Source: Penelope pileata | Lineage: Eukaryota > Chordata > Aves > Galliformes > Cracidae | Direction: 5' to 3' | Assembly (NCBI GenBank): GCA_013396635.1 | Contig: WBMW01000427.1 | Span: 97,506 to 161,505 of the forward strand | Length of the DNA stretch: 64,000 bases | Shown: piece by piece, positions 58,901-64,000 of the stretch | Numbering within the stretch: position 1 is the first letter of the stretch | Layout: the number at the start of each line of letters is the position of its first letter | The notes under the pieces: model-generated | Database searches by the model: none | Told to the model about the DNA's origin: nothing | Seen by the model: the letters and a program-made list of their open reading frames with translations, nothing else | Position numbers and translations under genes: made by a program

Positions 58901-61513
58901 CTAAATTGAAGCATTAATCTCCCTGAAATGAAGAAAAATAACAGAATGTTTAGAATTTTTCACAAAACTATGTGCTAAATGAAAGAGTTTAAAAACATTT
59001 ATATGAATCTGTCACATGTAATGTATGTTTTGCAAATCTTCCCATCCTACCATGCTCCAGATTTTTTTTTGCAGAAATGTATAAGGGCATACATAAAAAG
59101 GAACTTTTGTATTAATTCTGACTTCTCAGTGGAAATTCCTATGCGGTGTTGCTTGTGAGAAGCTGTTAACTTATTCTCATTCAGCAGATGTCATTGTAGA
59201 TTTCAACTGCAACCATAGACAAAACCACCAAGCTCTAACTGATTTCAGGACTGCTGATGAACCTGTGCTGTATGTTTTCTGTGACACAGAGGGGAAGGGT
59301 TCCTATAATACTTACAGACATAATATAGTCTAACAATAGCATGAGAATTGGATACATAACTATGTGTGTCAGTTTGTGTATTATTCTGAAGCTGCAATTC
59401 ACTGAACTCTGTTCTCTAATAGACTTAGTTTATTCCATTCCTTGCTACTTCTTAACTGAAGTAATGTCAAATTTTAGAAAACTGCGTGTAAAACAACCAA
59501 GAAGACTTCCATTTGCCTTTGAAGCTCATTTATCTTTAGCTCAGTACTTCAAGAAACAGTCTCTTGATTCTGTTTTCACATCAGTAAAGTGGGGAAAATG
59601 AAACACAGGTTATTACTTCACCATTATTTGTGATAAATTAGAACTGGTGTAGACCTAGGCACTGCAAGTTATTATTTTAAAAGCTGCCAGAAACAATCTG
59701 AATCTGACCTTTTGTACCAACACGTATATATCGTGTTAATAATTCTGTATAGATCTAACTACACTATTTAATATCAGAGATTTTGGTTGTCATAGGTTCT
59801 CTCTGCCTGTGTTGAGCACCTAGAATGTTAGGATGACACTGAAGCTGGTTGAAGAGTGCGTGGTTTCTGTGTTGATACACGTCATCTGGAGATGGAATTT
59901 TTTCTTTGCAAACTTCAGGGATAAATGGCATCTTTCTCATCTTTTTTTTTTTTTAAATGAGTGAAGTCCATCAACCAAGCAAATTCAGAAAAACTGCTTT
60001 ATTTTGTGATTTAAATATTAGTTGTAGAGGATTCAGGTCAGATATGAATCCTTCACGCAGATCTGTAGAATTTTGTTGCAAAATGGAATCTGTTTTATTA
60101 TTAACAGCCAAATTAATTTTGAAGAGTAAGATTAAAATTTTAAACACTGATTCAAGTGACTCATGTTCTTGTCAGTAGATGCTGTTTTTCATAGTTGTGC
60201 TTAGAAAAGCACTGATTATGCAGAGCATGTGAGCTGTTCCTTCAGTCTGTTTTTGATGCTTTATTCATGCCATGATCATTGGTACTTAGGAAAGAGCAAA
60301 GCAAGTGAAATAGATACAGTTTTTAGAATACAAGACCAATAAACATTTCCTTAGTGTTACAGAAATTCATACAAGCTAAAAGTTTTGTACGGAAGACCTT
60401 CAAGAAATTCTCATATTAAATCAGACCAAAATATCAAGCTGAGTGGACTAGAATAATTTTCAGTCATTAAGTGAATTTCAGTTTTGATTTGCTTGTGTCT
60501 TCTCTAATTTTAATTCTTCAAATAAAATCTAAACTGAAACAGCAATTTTTTGCTTTGAAAATGCCAGTGACCTCATTTTGGCATCTTTGAAATTGTTTGA
60601 TTTGTGTGACCATAAGTTATTTAAAAACAAAAACAAAAAAGAAAAAGCACTTTTTCGGAACAATTCCTGCTTTCAAGATACAGTCTTTAATTGTAGTTAA
60701 TATAATATTCTGTTACCTGTAGTTGACTATTCAAAATAATAAATACATTGTCTCTTTAGCTTCAGGTGCATCTAGGAGACCTTGGGTGCTAGGAAAAGTG
60801 ATGGAAAAGGAATATTGCCAGGCAAAAAAGGTAAGGAAACAGGAGTAGAAACATCATCTGATTAAATTAATAGAAAATCAGATTTTGTTTGTAACAATTG
60901 TAAAGAGTAACGAGTGAGAGTACTTCAGGTTGAAAACTGTCCTAGGTTCTGCCATTCCTGCTCTGTTTTTTGAGTCAGTGAATAGTAAGAGAAGGGGAAC
61001 TATGAAAAAGAGAAGTGAGCAAGTGTCTTGGGTACAGTTGTCTCTGGAAAACCTGCCTGACAGAAACTTTCCTGTCTCTGGATCCTAGTGTACGTTCCTG
61101 ATAACCCCATGCAAGCATATTTTAGTGACATGTCAGACAGCAATTACTAATGTTCCTTTTGATTCCTAGCAAGATTTTGGTACCTTTAAGCATCAGAATT
61201 TTACAGGAGTCAGAGGAAATAATGAGGCATCATTGAAGGCCCAGATGTGGCAATATTTTTGTATGAGGAGATATGGAGGAACTTTCTGGACTCCAAAGGT
61301 TCCGGCAAACTTAGAGGGATGGGAGTCAGGTTTTGCTCAAAAGCAGATATAAAAAATATATTAATCAGAGGAATAATCTTCTGATTACATTTCTGATGTG
61401 ATTTGATTTGTTTTCTTATTTTTTTCTTTTTCTAGGCACAAAACAGATTTAAAGTTCCTTTGGGTACAAAATTCTACAGAGTGAAAGCAGTACCATGGAA
61501 CAAGAAAGTATAA
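7776..61513 (+). CDS. RB1CC1: RB1CC1 (FIP200) autophagy scaffold, 22 coding exons
   Basis: FIP200 is the scaffold of the ULK1-ATG13-ATG101 kinase complex. It acts at the ER and forming autophagosomes, and its C-terminal Claw binds FIR motifs of cargo receptors. Coding exons: 7833-7903, 9793-9919, 10201-10371, 19835-20037, 21034-21466, 24761-24931, 30121-30305, 32411-32597, 32679-32760, 33626-33687, 34646-34749, 36788-36914, 44336-46251, 48474-48633, 50582-50690, 50811-51051, 53205-53256, 54589-54636, 55739-55797, 57563-57699, 60760-60830, 61436-61513. They sum to 4794 nt (1597 residues plus stop). Human FIP200 is 1594 residues, which is also the length here if the shorter exon-20 donor is used. 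The protein starts MKLYVFLVNTG and ends AVPWNKKV, as in vertebrate FIP200. Domain order: ubiquitin-like fold (about 1-75), ATG13-binding N-terminal region (to about 640), acidic linker with FFAT-like motif (about 697-708), long coiled coil (about 830-1450), Claw (about 1490-1597). The ATG at 7833 is chosen because it opens the conserved ubiquitin-like fold and has A at -3. Identification is by remembered homology and is very secure; exact junctions are inferred. Confidence 0.97.
7904..9792 (+). other. RB1CC1: Intron 1 between coding exons
   Basis: 1889 nt, GTAAGA...CAG. Unique-looking AT-rich DNA; I see no repeat hallmark or RNA gene in it. Confidence 0.9.
9793..9919 (+). CDS. RB1CC1: RB1CC1 coding exon 2
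   Basis: The acceptor TTTTTTCCAG ends at 9792 and the donor GTAAGT is at 9920. The 127 nt encode residues 24-66, including VADLKHAIQTKYKIAIQHQV and the VNGGECM segment, and complete most of the ubiquitin-like fold. The exon ends on a codon boundary after SAGT. It is almost unchanged from mammalian FIP200. Confidence 0.96.
10201..10371 (+). CDS. RB1CC1: RB1CC1 coding exon 3
   Basis: The acceptor GTGTAG ends at 10200 and the donor GTAAGT is at 10372. The 171 nt (57 whole codons, residues 67-123) start DTNPIFLFNKEMI and end ASRTQLAV. They carry the end of the ubiquitin-like part and the link into the helical N-terminal scaffold. Symmetric phase 0/0, so skipping it would keep the frame. Confidence 0.96.
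10372..19834 (+). other. RB1CC1: Intron 3 (9.5 kb)
   Basis: The longest intron. Many short T runs (for example near 11619-11636, 13598-13611, 14170-14184, 16441-16454) and one ambiguous base at 11289. No CR1, mariner or other element recognised, which is notable for its length. No convincing gene on either strand. Confidence 0.85.
19835..20037 (+). CDS. RB1CC1: RB1CC1 coding exon 4
   Basis: A long T tract and GGCAG acceptor end at 19834; the donor GTAGGT at 20038 is weaker than most in this gene. The 203 nt (residues 124-190 plus two bases) encode EMYEVAKKLCSFCEGLVHDE and the following helices of the N-terminal scaffold. An in-frame TAG lies just past the donor, so splicing here is required. 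Confidence 0.95.
21034..21466 (+). CDS. RB1CC1: RB1CC1 coding exon 5
   Basis: The acceptor is an A-rich AAAAAAG with the T tract lying a little upstream; the donor is GTAAGT at 21467. The 433 nt complete residue 191 and run to residue 335. The first third (GSAVSVMAKIPLLECLTRHS) and last third (FNVSLLDWINVQDRPNDVES) are highly conserved. The middle, about residues 215-295, is a Glu/Asp/Ser-rich loop that differs clearly from the human version I remember and is probably a disordered insertion in the scaffold. Confidence 0.95.
21467..24760 (+). other. RB1CC1: Intron 5
   Basis: 3294 nt. A TTA microsatellite merging into T begins just after the donor (21480-21503). A short antisense CR1 tail sits at 24162-24218. 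Otherwise AT-rich unique-looking sequence. Confidence 0.85.
24162..24218 (-). mobile_element. CR1 LINE 3' tail, antisense
   Basis: Reads AGAATCATAGAAACACTAGG, then TTGGAAAGGACCTACAAGAT and a TAGTCCAACCGTGATG-like end. This is the reverse complement of the last bases of a CR1 3' UTR. A very short, old fragment. Confidence 0.75.
24761..24931 (+). CDS. RB1CC1: RB1CC1 coding exon 6
   Basis: The acceptor TTATTTCCAG ends at 24760 and the donor GTAATG is at 24932. The 171 nt (57 whole codons, residues 336-392) encode LDPRIIQPFLAECRQTIAKL through NEQKELAQ, part of the N-terminal alpha-helical scaffold. Symmetric phase 0/0. Confidence 0.96.
24973..24992. repeat. (TG)10 microsatellite
   Basis: Ten uninterrupted TG units shortly after the exon 6 donor. 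Probably length-polymorphic. Confidence 0.95.
27385..28494 (-). mobile_element. CR1 LINE fragment, antisense, with reverse-transcriptase remnant
   Basis: On the minus strand this carries the end of the CR1 reverse transcriptase and the following ORF2 and 3' region. Translated minus-strand pieces include TGAPQESVLFNIFIDDL and LSKLAEDTEIRG, corresponding to the GVPQGS and FADD blocks of LINE RTs, then LDRLDQWMEANCMSL and a LNARSCILVTA-like remnant. The second catalytic-box residue is Glu where Asp is expected, and the frame is broken, so it is dead. Homology on the right runs to about TTTCCCTCAT at 28494, where a mariner element abuts. Confidence 0.88.
28495..29021 (-). mobile_element. Internally deleted mariner (Galluhop-like), copy 1
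   Basis: On the minus strand it starts with a TACGAGGTCTGCTACAAAAG terminal repeat. Next come decayed pieces of a mariner transposase N terminus (the VRMK start, a KMAPI-like block, a VYGDQ-like helix-turn-helix block and a SGRP-like linker), then directly C-terminal transposase sequence (QLFHH-like, NG-D) and a shortened terminal repeat. The DDD catalytic core is absent, so the element is non-autonomous. It lacks about 29 nt near 28579 that copy 2 has. The family name is from memory. Confidence 0.8.
30121..30305 (+). CDS. RB1CC1: RB1CC1 coding exon 7
   Basis: The acceptor TCTTCTCTAG ends at 30120 and the donor GTAAGT is at 30306. The 185 nt (residues 393-453 plus two bases) encode GFLANQKRAENLKD through AKQELANNLQVRL. 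The split Lys codon is completed by the first base of exon 8. Confidence 0.96.
30306..32410 (+). other. RB1CC1: Intron 7
   Basis: 2105 nt of AT-rich sequence with no recognised repeat, RNA gene or coding signal. Confidence 0.85.
32411..32597 (+). CDS. RB1CC1: RB1CC1 coding exon 8
   Basis: The acceptor TTTTGTAG ends at 32410 and the donor GTAAGT is at 32598. The 187 nt complete residue 454 and run through residue 516. They encode WCCFVMLHADQDGEKLQALL through RRKMFIKHYRE, near-identical to mammalian FIP200, in the ATG13-binding N-terminal region. Confidence 0.96.
32679..32760 (+). CDS. RB1CC1: RB1CC1 coding exon 9
   Basis: The acceptor TTTCCACAG ends at 32678 and the donor GTAAGT is at 32761. 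The intron before it is only 81 nt, among the shortest in the gene. The 82 nt (residues 517-543 plus one base) encode WAGALIKDGKHLYEAERAKR and ESFGKLF. Confidence 0.95.
32761..33625 (+). other. RB1CC1: Intron 9
   Basis: 865 nt with A and T homopolymers near 33222-33272. Nothing else recognised. Confidence 0.85.
33626..33687 (+). CDS. RB1CC1: RB1CC1 coding exon 10
   Basis: The acceptor TTTGCCCAG ends at 33625 and the donor GTATGT is at 33688. The 62 nt finish the split Arg codon and encode KSFLRNRLFRGLDSWPPSFC, to residue 564. A short exon whose frame on both sides matches its neighbours. Confidence 0.94.
33688..34645 (+). other. RB1CC1: Intron 10
   Basis: 958 nt with a T run near 34470-34479. 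Nothing else recognised. Confidence 0.85.
34646..34749 (+). CDS. RB1CC1: RB1CC1 coding exon 11
   Basis: The acceptor TTAATACAG ends at 34645 and the donor GTAAAT is at 34750. The 104 nt (residues 565-598 plus two bases) encode TRKPRRFDSELPDISLSDLQ through SEVQPLL. The basic KPRR corresponds to the short basic cluster (KPRK in human) proposed as a nuclear localisation signal; the last Lys is Arg here. Confidence 0.95.
34750..36787 (+). other. RB1CC1: Intron 11
   Basis: 2038 nt. The stretch from about 35040 to 35960 is less AT-rich than the surroundings and has coding-like open segments on the minus strand in shifting frames. I cannot assign it to a family. The rest is plain AT-rich intron. 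Confidence 0.75.
36788..36914 (+). CDS. RB1CC1: RB1CC1 coding exon 12
   Basis: The acceptor TTTTTCAG ends at 36787 and the donor GTATTT at 36915 is a weaker match than most. The 127 nt complete residue 599 and run to residue 641. They encode VPILCDFEPLHQHVRALHNL through ITDLLNEQK, the last helices of the N-terminal scaffold. Read-through into the intron would add about 18 residues before a stop at 36966. Confidence 0.95.
38200..38430 (-). mobile_element. Possible avian endogenous-retrovirus/LTR-related fragment
   Basis: On the minus strand it reads ATGGAATATCCCTTTGGTCA, GTTTGGGTCAGCTGCCC, then a CCTCCCAGTTCC stretch and a Pro/Ser-coding part. This text recurs next to avian LTR elements as I remember them. 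No LTR ends, primer-binding site or intact frame are visible, so it is at most a short decayed piece. The class is uncertain. Confidence 0.45.
39424..39477 (+). mobile_element. CR1 LINE 3' tail
   Basis: The segment AACTAGATGGTTGTTAAGGC then CCTTCCAACCCTAGCCATTC matches the last bases of a CR1 3' UTR. It ends 6 nt before the mariner copy at 39484. The part to the left (from about 39345, CTTGCTGATGACAC) may also be CR1, but I cannot set its border. Confidence 0.7.
39484..40037 (-). mobile_element. Internally deleted mariner (Galluhop-like), copy 2
   Basis: Colinear with copy 1 at 28495-29021 and in the same orientation. The minus strand begins TATGAGGGCTGATCCAAAAG. It then carries the transposase N-terminal region with a GDYxVDAST-like helix-turn-helix remnant, jumps at the same point (GGACAATCATGCAGATTTTT) to the C-terminal transposase end, and finishes with a shortened terminal repeat (GGAGGCACTACTTTCATAG). 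No open transposase frame remains. Confidence 0.82.
44336..46251 (+). CDS. RB1CC1: RB1CC1 coding exon 13 (giant linker and coiled-coil exon)
   Basis: At 1916 nt this exon encodes residues 642-1279, about 40 percent of the protein. The acceptor CTTGTAG ends at 44335. Residues 642-690 are Ser/Thr/Pro-rich and divergent. Residues 691-760 are acidic and conserved, with SPDSIDAHTFDFETI resembling the FFAT-like motif that binds the ER proteins VAPA/VAPB. SLDLDSLAESPESDF and DPQSPEMMVESLYSSVINAI follow. From about residue 830 the sequence is heptad-rich Glu/Lys/Leu/Gln coiled coil. The donor at 46252 is GTACTG, a poor match. It is chosen because it gives an in-frame Ser-Pro junction with exon 14, as in human FIP200. 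Without splicing the frame stops at 46265-46267. Confidence 0.95.
46252..48473 (+). other. RB1CC1: Intron 13
   Basis: 2222 nt. It begins with the weak donor GTACTG and ends with 19 T plus AAG (T run 48452-48470). The frame of exon 13 continues 16 nt to a TAA at 46265-46267. A short TA repeat lies near 47269-47279. No mobile element recognised. Confidence 0.85.
48474..48633 (+). CDS. RB1CC1: RB1CC1 coding exon 14
   Basis: A run of 19 T followed by AAG forms the acceptor, ending at 48473; the donor GTAAAG is at 48634. The 160 nt complete a Ser codon and encode PPAEASAESNLVAELQEKLQ through RTSLTAEQQ, to residue 1333. The first dozen residues are variable; the rest is conserved coiled coil. Confidence 0.95.
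48634..50581 (+). other. RB1CC1: Intron 14
   Basis: 1948 nt, AT-rich, with a purine-rich stretch at about 50347-50395. Nothing else recognised. Confidence 0.85.
50582..50690 (+). CDS. RB1CC1: RB1CC1 coding exon 15
   Basis: The acceptor CTGTTTTCAG ends at 50581 and the donor GTAAGC is at 50691. The 109 nt encode TNFNTVLAREKMKKENIIND through QQQEKDK, residues 1334-1369 plus one base. The reading frame stays open through the 120-nt intron that follows, into exon 16. Confidence 0.95.
50691..50810 (+). other. RB1CC1: Intron 15 (120 nt, in-frame and stop-free)
   Basis: GTAAGC...CATAG. The length is divisible by three and the RB1CC1 frame is open across it, so retention would insert 40 residues, including the hydrophobic run FASFWFCSLVLLLLEEFLF, into the coiled coil. 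The flanking exons join perfectly to the mammalian protein when it is removed, so removal is the normal form. Confidence 0.9.
50811..51051 (+). CDS. RB1CC1: RB1CC1 coding exon 16
   Basis: The acceptor TATCATAG ends at 50810 and the donor GTAAGT is at 51052. The 241 nt complete an Asp codon and encode LIETLSEDRARLLEEKKKLE, a leucine-zipper-like coil, then a Ser/Pro/Ala/Cys-rich variable stretch and a conserved DSAMETSMMAV end, to residue 1449 plus two bases. The variable part is probably a flexible hinge before the last coil. Confidence 0.95.
51052..53204 (+). other. RB1CC1: Intron 16, contains assembly gap
   Basis: 2153 nt plus an unknown true gap length. An A-rich stretch lies at 51474-51504, a run of 34 A at 52880-52913, then T-rich sequence, 31 N and another A run. 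No recognised mobile element. Confidence 0.85.
52946..52976. other. Assembly gap (31 N)
   Basis: Thirty-one consecutive N flanked by T-rich and A-rich homopolymers. The true size is unknown. It is intronic and does not touch an exon. Confidence 0.98.
53205..53256 (+). CDS. RB1CC1: RB1CC1 coding exon 17
   Basis: The acceptor CTACTTTAG ends at 53204 and the donor GTAAGT is at 53257. The 52 nt complete a His codon and encode ENVHMSEEKQRIMLLER, to residue 1467. Human FIP200 as I recall it has one extra Leu in this stretch (HMLSEEK), so this copy is one residue shorter here. Confidence 0.93.
53257..54588 (+). other. RB1CC1: Intron 17
   Basis: 1332 nt with a TA-rich low-complexity patch near 53861-53885. 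Nothing else recognised. Confidence 0.85.
54589..54636 (+). CDS. RB1CC1: RB1CC1 coding exon 18 (48-nt microexon)
   Basis: The acceptor TTTTCTCTCAG ends at 54588 and the donor GTAAGT is at 54637. It is sixteen whole codons, TLQLKEEENKRLNQRL, residues 1468-1483, identical to the mammalian protein as I remember it. Symmetric phase 0/0, so it could be skipped without a frameshift, which would shorten the last coiled coil by about two heptads. Confidence 0.95.
54637..55738 (+). other. RB1CC1: Intron 18
   Basis: 1102 nt with adjoining T and A runs at 55542-55568. Nothing else recognised. Confidence 0.85.
55739..55797 (+). CDS. RB1CC1: RB1CC1 coding exon 19
   Basis: The acceptor TTTTTAATAG ends at 55738 and the donor GTAAGT is at 55798. 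The 59 nt encode MSQSMSSVSSRHSEKIAIR plus two bases, residues 1484-1502. This Ser-rich linker joins the coiled coil to the Claw. Confidence 0.95.
55798..57562 (+). other. RB1CC1: Intron 19
   Basis: 1765 nt, AT-rich, with a small imperfect ATTCATATTCTTTAC-type repeat near 56026-56060. No mobile element recognised. Confidence 0.85.
57563..57699 (+). CDS. RB1CC1: RB1CC1 coding exon 20 (Claw, first half)
   Basis: The acceptor TTTCTTTAG ends at 57562. The exon completes an Asp codon and encodes FQVGDLVLIILDERHDNYVL through LDLKPGEC, to residue 1548, the first beta strands of the Claw. Two donors lie 9 nt apart: GTGAGT at 57691 and GTAAGT at 57700. The downstream one is chosen here because PGEC aligns with PGEG in the human protein I remember. 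The upstream one would drop three residues. Confidence 0.9.
57700..60759 (+). other. RB1CC1: Intron 20
   Basis: 3060 nt separating the first and second Claw exons. It contains an antisense CR1 fragment (57987-58412) about 290 nt after the donor. The rest is AT-rich and unassigned. Confidence 0.85.
57987..58412 (-). mobile_element. CR1 LINE 3' fragment, antisense
   Basis: It starts with the reverse complement of a CR1 tail (AGAATCATACAACAGCCC, GGAAGGGACCTCAGAAGATC) and continues with GGAGCCTGGATAAGATTATC, CCCTGTCCAATTGCATTGTG and the internal region to about CTGTTTGATCATCTGGG. A different subfamily from the 27.4-kb copy. No intact frame. Confidence 0.87.
60760..60830 (+). CDS. RB1CC1: RB1CC1 coding exon 21 (Claw)
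   Basis: The acceptor TCTCTTTAG ends at 60759 and the donor GTAAGG is at 60831. The 71 nt encode SGASRRPWVLGKVMEKEYCQ and AKK, to residue 1572. A second AG at 60764-60765 could act as an alternative acceptor 6 nt downstream, removing two residues. The final Lys corresponds to K1569 of human FIP200, in the positively charged FIR-binding pocket. Confidence 0.93.
60831..61435 (+). other. RB1CC1: Intron 21
   Basis: 605 nt, GTAAGG...TCTAG, with a T-rich tract before the last acceptor. Nothing else recognised. Confidence 0.9.
61436..61513 (+). CDS. RB1CC1: RB1CC1 coding exon 22 (Claw end and stop)
   Basis: The acceptor TTTTTCTAG ends at 61435. It has 25 codons, AQNRFKVPLGTKFYRVKAVP then WNKKV, and a TAA at 61511-61513. 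The Arg in QNRF and the Arg in FYRV correspond to human R1573 and R1584 in the peptide-binding face of the Claw; both are present. Ser before the Trp in the human protein is Pro here. Confidence 0.96.
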   Translation, partial: AQNRFKVPLGTKFYRVKAVPWNKKV

Positions 61514-62023
61514 CACAGCTGAATTTCATTTCATTCTGTCTCCATCCTTTTTTGAATTGTCCTTCAGTGCTTGTTCATCGCTCCGAATACCAGGCCATGT
61601 TTTTATACTGAGTTCATCTGACAAGATACTTCACTGATGTACTGCTTTTACTTTTTAACAGGTCACATTTTAGAAACATGAATTTCATCAAAATCTCTGG
61701 CCCTAACTGTTCCAGTTTTTTACCCTGATAACTTTAGGAGTGTGGACCAAATGCGTTCATTTTCTCAAAGGGCAACCACATGAAACATGGCTTGTTAGCC
61801 ATGTTAATTGCCTGTTAAATATACATTAGCTTGTATTTAGATGTTAAATGTTAGTTACCATTATTACCAGCATATGTCCTTTTGTGAAATCATTATCAAA
61901 GTACTTGCACTCTTTAACAGGTTCTTTATATGTGTAAAATTCATCAACTATTTAAAGAGGAGTGTTCATTGCATGCAGATAATCATATAATTTTTCTTCA
62001 ACACGAGTTTGCCTCAGTAGATG

Positions 62024-62029
62024 AATAAA
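62024..62029 (+). promoter_or_regulatory. RB1CC1: Proximal polyadenylation signal AATAAA
   Basis: Canonical hexamer about 510 nt after the stop codon. The downstream sequence is less GT-rich than at the distal site, so it is probably a weaker or alternative site. Confidence 0.45.
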
Positions 62030-62435
62030 AATAACTACTGCAACTTGTTTCATTACATGAAAATGCTCTTTAATGTTAATTAAAAAAAAAAAAAAAAAGA
62101 AACAAACAAAAAAAAACACCAACAAAAAGCCCTTGTAATTTGACAGACTGATTTTGGAAATCAGTCTCAGTTAGATCTGCAATCTTCAAAAGCACTTTCA
62201 ATGGATTGATCACACAGATTCTGAAGGGAAGACACCAGTGCTGTTTGTTCAAAGTGAAGCACTTGTTCTTCCCAACAAACCAGAAATCTTGTATTAATCT
62301 ATTTAGAAAAATCATATTGATGAAATTGTATTTCATGGTTGAGTTTCAGGAAAAAACTCATTGTACATTAACCATACAAGAGTCATTTAAGTAACAAATT
62401 ATTGTAATTGTAAAAGACATGTAGAATTTTAAAAC

Positions 62436-62441
62436 AATAAA
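62436..62441 (+). promoter_or_regulatory. RB1CC1: Distal polyadenylation signal AATAAA
   Basis: Canonical hexamer 923 nt after the stop codon, followed by a TGTATGTGTTTG-type GT-rich element. It is the best candidate for the main 3' end of RB1CC1. Confidence 0.65.
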
Positions 62442-62460
62442 GATTTGAAACTGTATGTGT

Positions 62461-64000
62461 TTGAAGCATTTGTGTGCCTTTTAAATATTAACTTTCTATA
62501 ATGTTTATTTCATGTTAATCTGTTGCAGCTTTTCTCTGCTTACTGAAGCAAAGTTTCATTATATAGAAATAACCACATTTTCTCCAGAGGGAGTTCATAT
62601 TCAACAGGATTCAGTAATTACAAGAATTACCTTGTAATAATAAAAAGAATTTAAGTAGGTAGAAATTAATTCTGTCAGCAATTTAAAGATAGGTGGCATT
62701 TTTTAAAAATAATTGTATTGGCTACATTTTAAAAATGTAGTTATTTATTATCTTTTATTTTTTTTAACAACAGTATGAGAAGATGTACCATAAATGCGTA
62801 ACTAGTTGTAAGTGAAATTCTAGGTTCAATAATAAGCCTATGTCTAGGACTTAATGGATAAAATTATGTAACTGTGATTTATCTTCAGGAGGTGCAGAGT
62901 GGAGGAAGAGGAAAGGGAAAGAAATGATCACAATGAAAATGTTGATGCTTCTGCCCATATTTTGCAAATAATATTCCTCTAGACTAACCAGTTCACCCAG
63001 TAACTCCTGTATATGCTTTATTTAAGAAAAGTTATATAATAATTATAAGTTCAGATGTTTTAAGTTGTGAAATGCATAGACTTGGAATTGTATCTCATCT
63101 CTGATTAAAATAAAACTAAGACAGTTGATCTCTGAAAAATAAGATGTCATTTCGTCAAGTTGCATTCTTACCTGATTTTTAAATTTGCTAGTTGATATGT
63201 TGACTTTTTTTTTTTTTGCTAAGTTACTTGGCAGAAAGTGTCTTGTTCTATAAGAGCGGTATTACTATATTTGAGTATTATCCAGTGTCAGCTGTGTAAA
63301 TAACATTTGTCTATAAAACAAATTTAAAGCAAAAACAATCACGATGCAATATTATCACTGAATTTTTGACCTTCATTTAAATAGGAATTCAATTCTGTTT
63401 GGAATTTGCATGCAGCCTCATTCCTTTAGTTGTTTAAGAAAGTTAGAAGTAGCACAGTTTCTATATATTCTAGCACAGAATATACTGCATGTTCATTTGC
63501 ATGGATATCTTCACTGACAAAACTTCTTCGGCTTGAGGTAATCTCCCTTCTGCTTTGAGCATTCCTTGTCTTCCAGGGACCCAGAAGCCACTAGGACACG
63601 AAGTCCTGCCGTTACTTCTTGAGTAGCAGCAATGTGTCTGCATAGCTGCGTGCAATCCTGCATTACAACCTAGAACCCCACTCTATTATTGAATATCCTA
63701 CTTTAAAGATAAGTAATTTCCTCCAGTGATTTCTTCACAGAGAAAAGGATGTGTTTGTACAGTTCTTCTAGATTGGATAAAACTGCTGACTTGGTTATGG
63801 CCCTACAGAGCTATGCACCTACAGGCAGCACTCCTTTTAGGGCATACAAAAATTAAATTCTGTTTCTGGTGCTCTATCCTCAAAAAGCCTGTGTGTCTTG
63901 CTGCTCTGTGATATCAGGAAGGTCATTGCAGGCTCTGGGATCATCTTCCTGACTGCAGAAGAGAGGTGAGTGCAGAACTCTATGCTGAGAATTTTTATTT
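62461..64000. other. 3' flank, no gene recognised
   Basis: AT-rich to about 63480, then somewhat more balanced in composition. No exon, repeat hallmark or RNA gene recognised. The small open frames here lack coding character. Confidence 0.7.

Larger units (their letters stand above)
61514..62460 (+). other. RB1CC1: RB1CC1 3' UTR (inferred)
   Basis: AT-rich sequence after the stop with no repeat hallmark. It holds AATAAA at 62024-62029 and 62436-62441. The second is followed within about 15-30 nt by a GT-rich stretch, the usual arrangement for cleavage, so the main end is placed near 62460. A genomic run of 17 A lies at 62082-62098. The extent is inferred. Confidence 0.65.

Noticed and set aside
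1..64000. CRISPR array, prokaryotic operon, tRNA or rRNA genes
   Set aside because: No spaced direct repeats, no tRNA arms and no rRNA motifs seen; the window is a vertebrate gene locus.

Overview
This is nuclear DNA from a bird. The evidence is CR1 LINE fragments carrying the typical 3' tail, two short copies of a mariner element that resembles chicken Galluhop, AT-rich introns and vertebrate splice signals. A galliform bird is the best guess, resting mainly on the mariner match, which was made from memory.

One protein-coding gene explains the window: RB1CC1 (FIP200), on the + strand. All 22 coding exons can be placed between the ATG at 7833 and the stop at 61511-61513. Every junction keeps frame and every intron is GT-AG. 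The exons sum to 4794 nt with the longer exon-20 donor, giving 1597 residues, or 1594 with the shorter one. FIP200 is the scaffold of the ULK1/ATG13/ATG101 autophagy-initiation complex. The exons cover the ubiquitin-like/ATG13-binding N-terminal region (exons 1-12), a linker with a conserved FFAT-like motif (start of the 1.9-kb exon 13), a long coiled coil (exons 13-19) and the C-terminal Claw (exons 19-22).

Layout: 1-7775 is upstream or 5'-UTR intron sequence with three sense CR1 fragments and one candidate non-coding exon. 7776-61513 is the coding part. Its introns hold antisense CR1 fragments (24.2, 27.4-28.5 and 58.0-58.4 kb), a sense CR1 tail (39.4 kb), two mariner derivatives (28.5-29.0 and 39.5-40.0 kb) and a possible LTR-element fragment (38.2-38.4 kb). 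61514 to about 62460 is the 3' UTR, with two AATAAA signals. The rest is 3' flank with no recognisable gene. There is a 31-base N gap at 52946-52976 and one N at 11289. I see no CpG-rich promoter, so transcription probably starts upstream of the window.

I found no new multigene system. The points most worth a second look concern splicing of RB1CC1: an in-frame, stop-free 120-nt intron 15 coding for a hydrophobic stretch, tandem donors 9 nt apart in the Claw region, a weak in-frame donor on the giant exon next to a better out-of-frame one, and a possible upstream exon that would extend the N terminus in frame. The two mariner copies appear to share one deletion junction.
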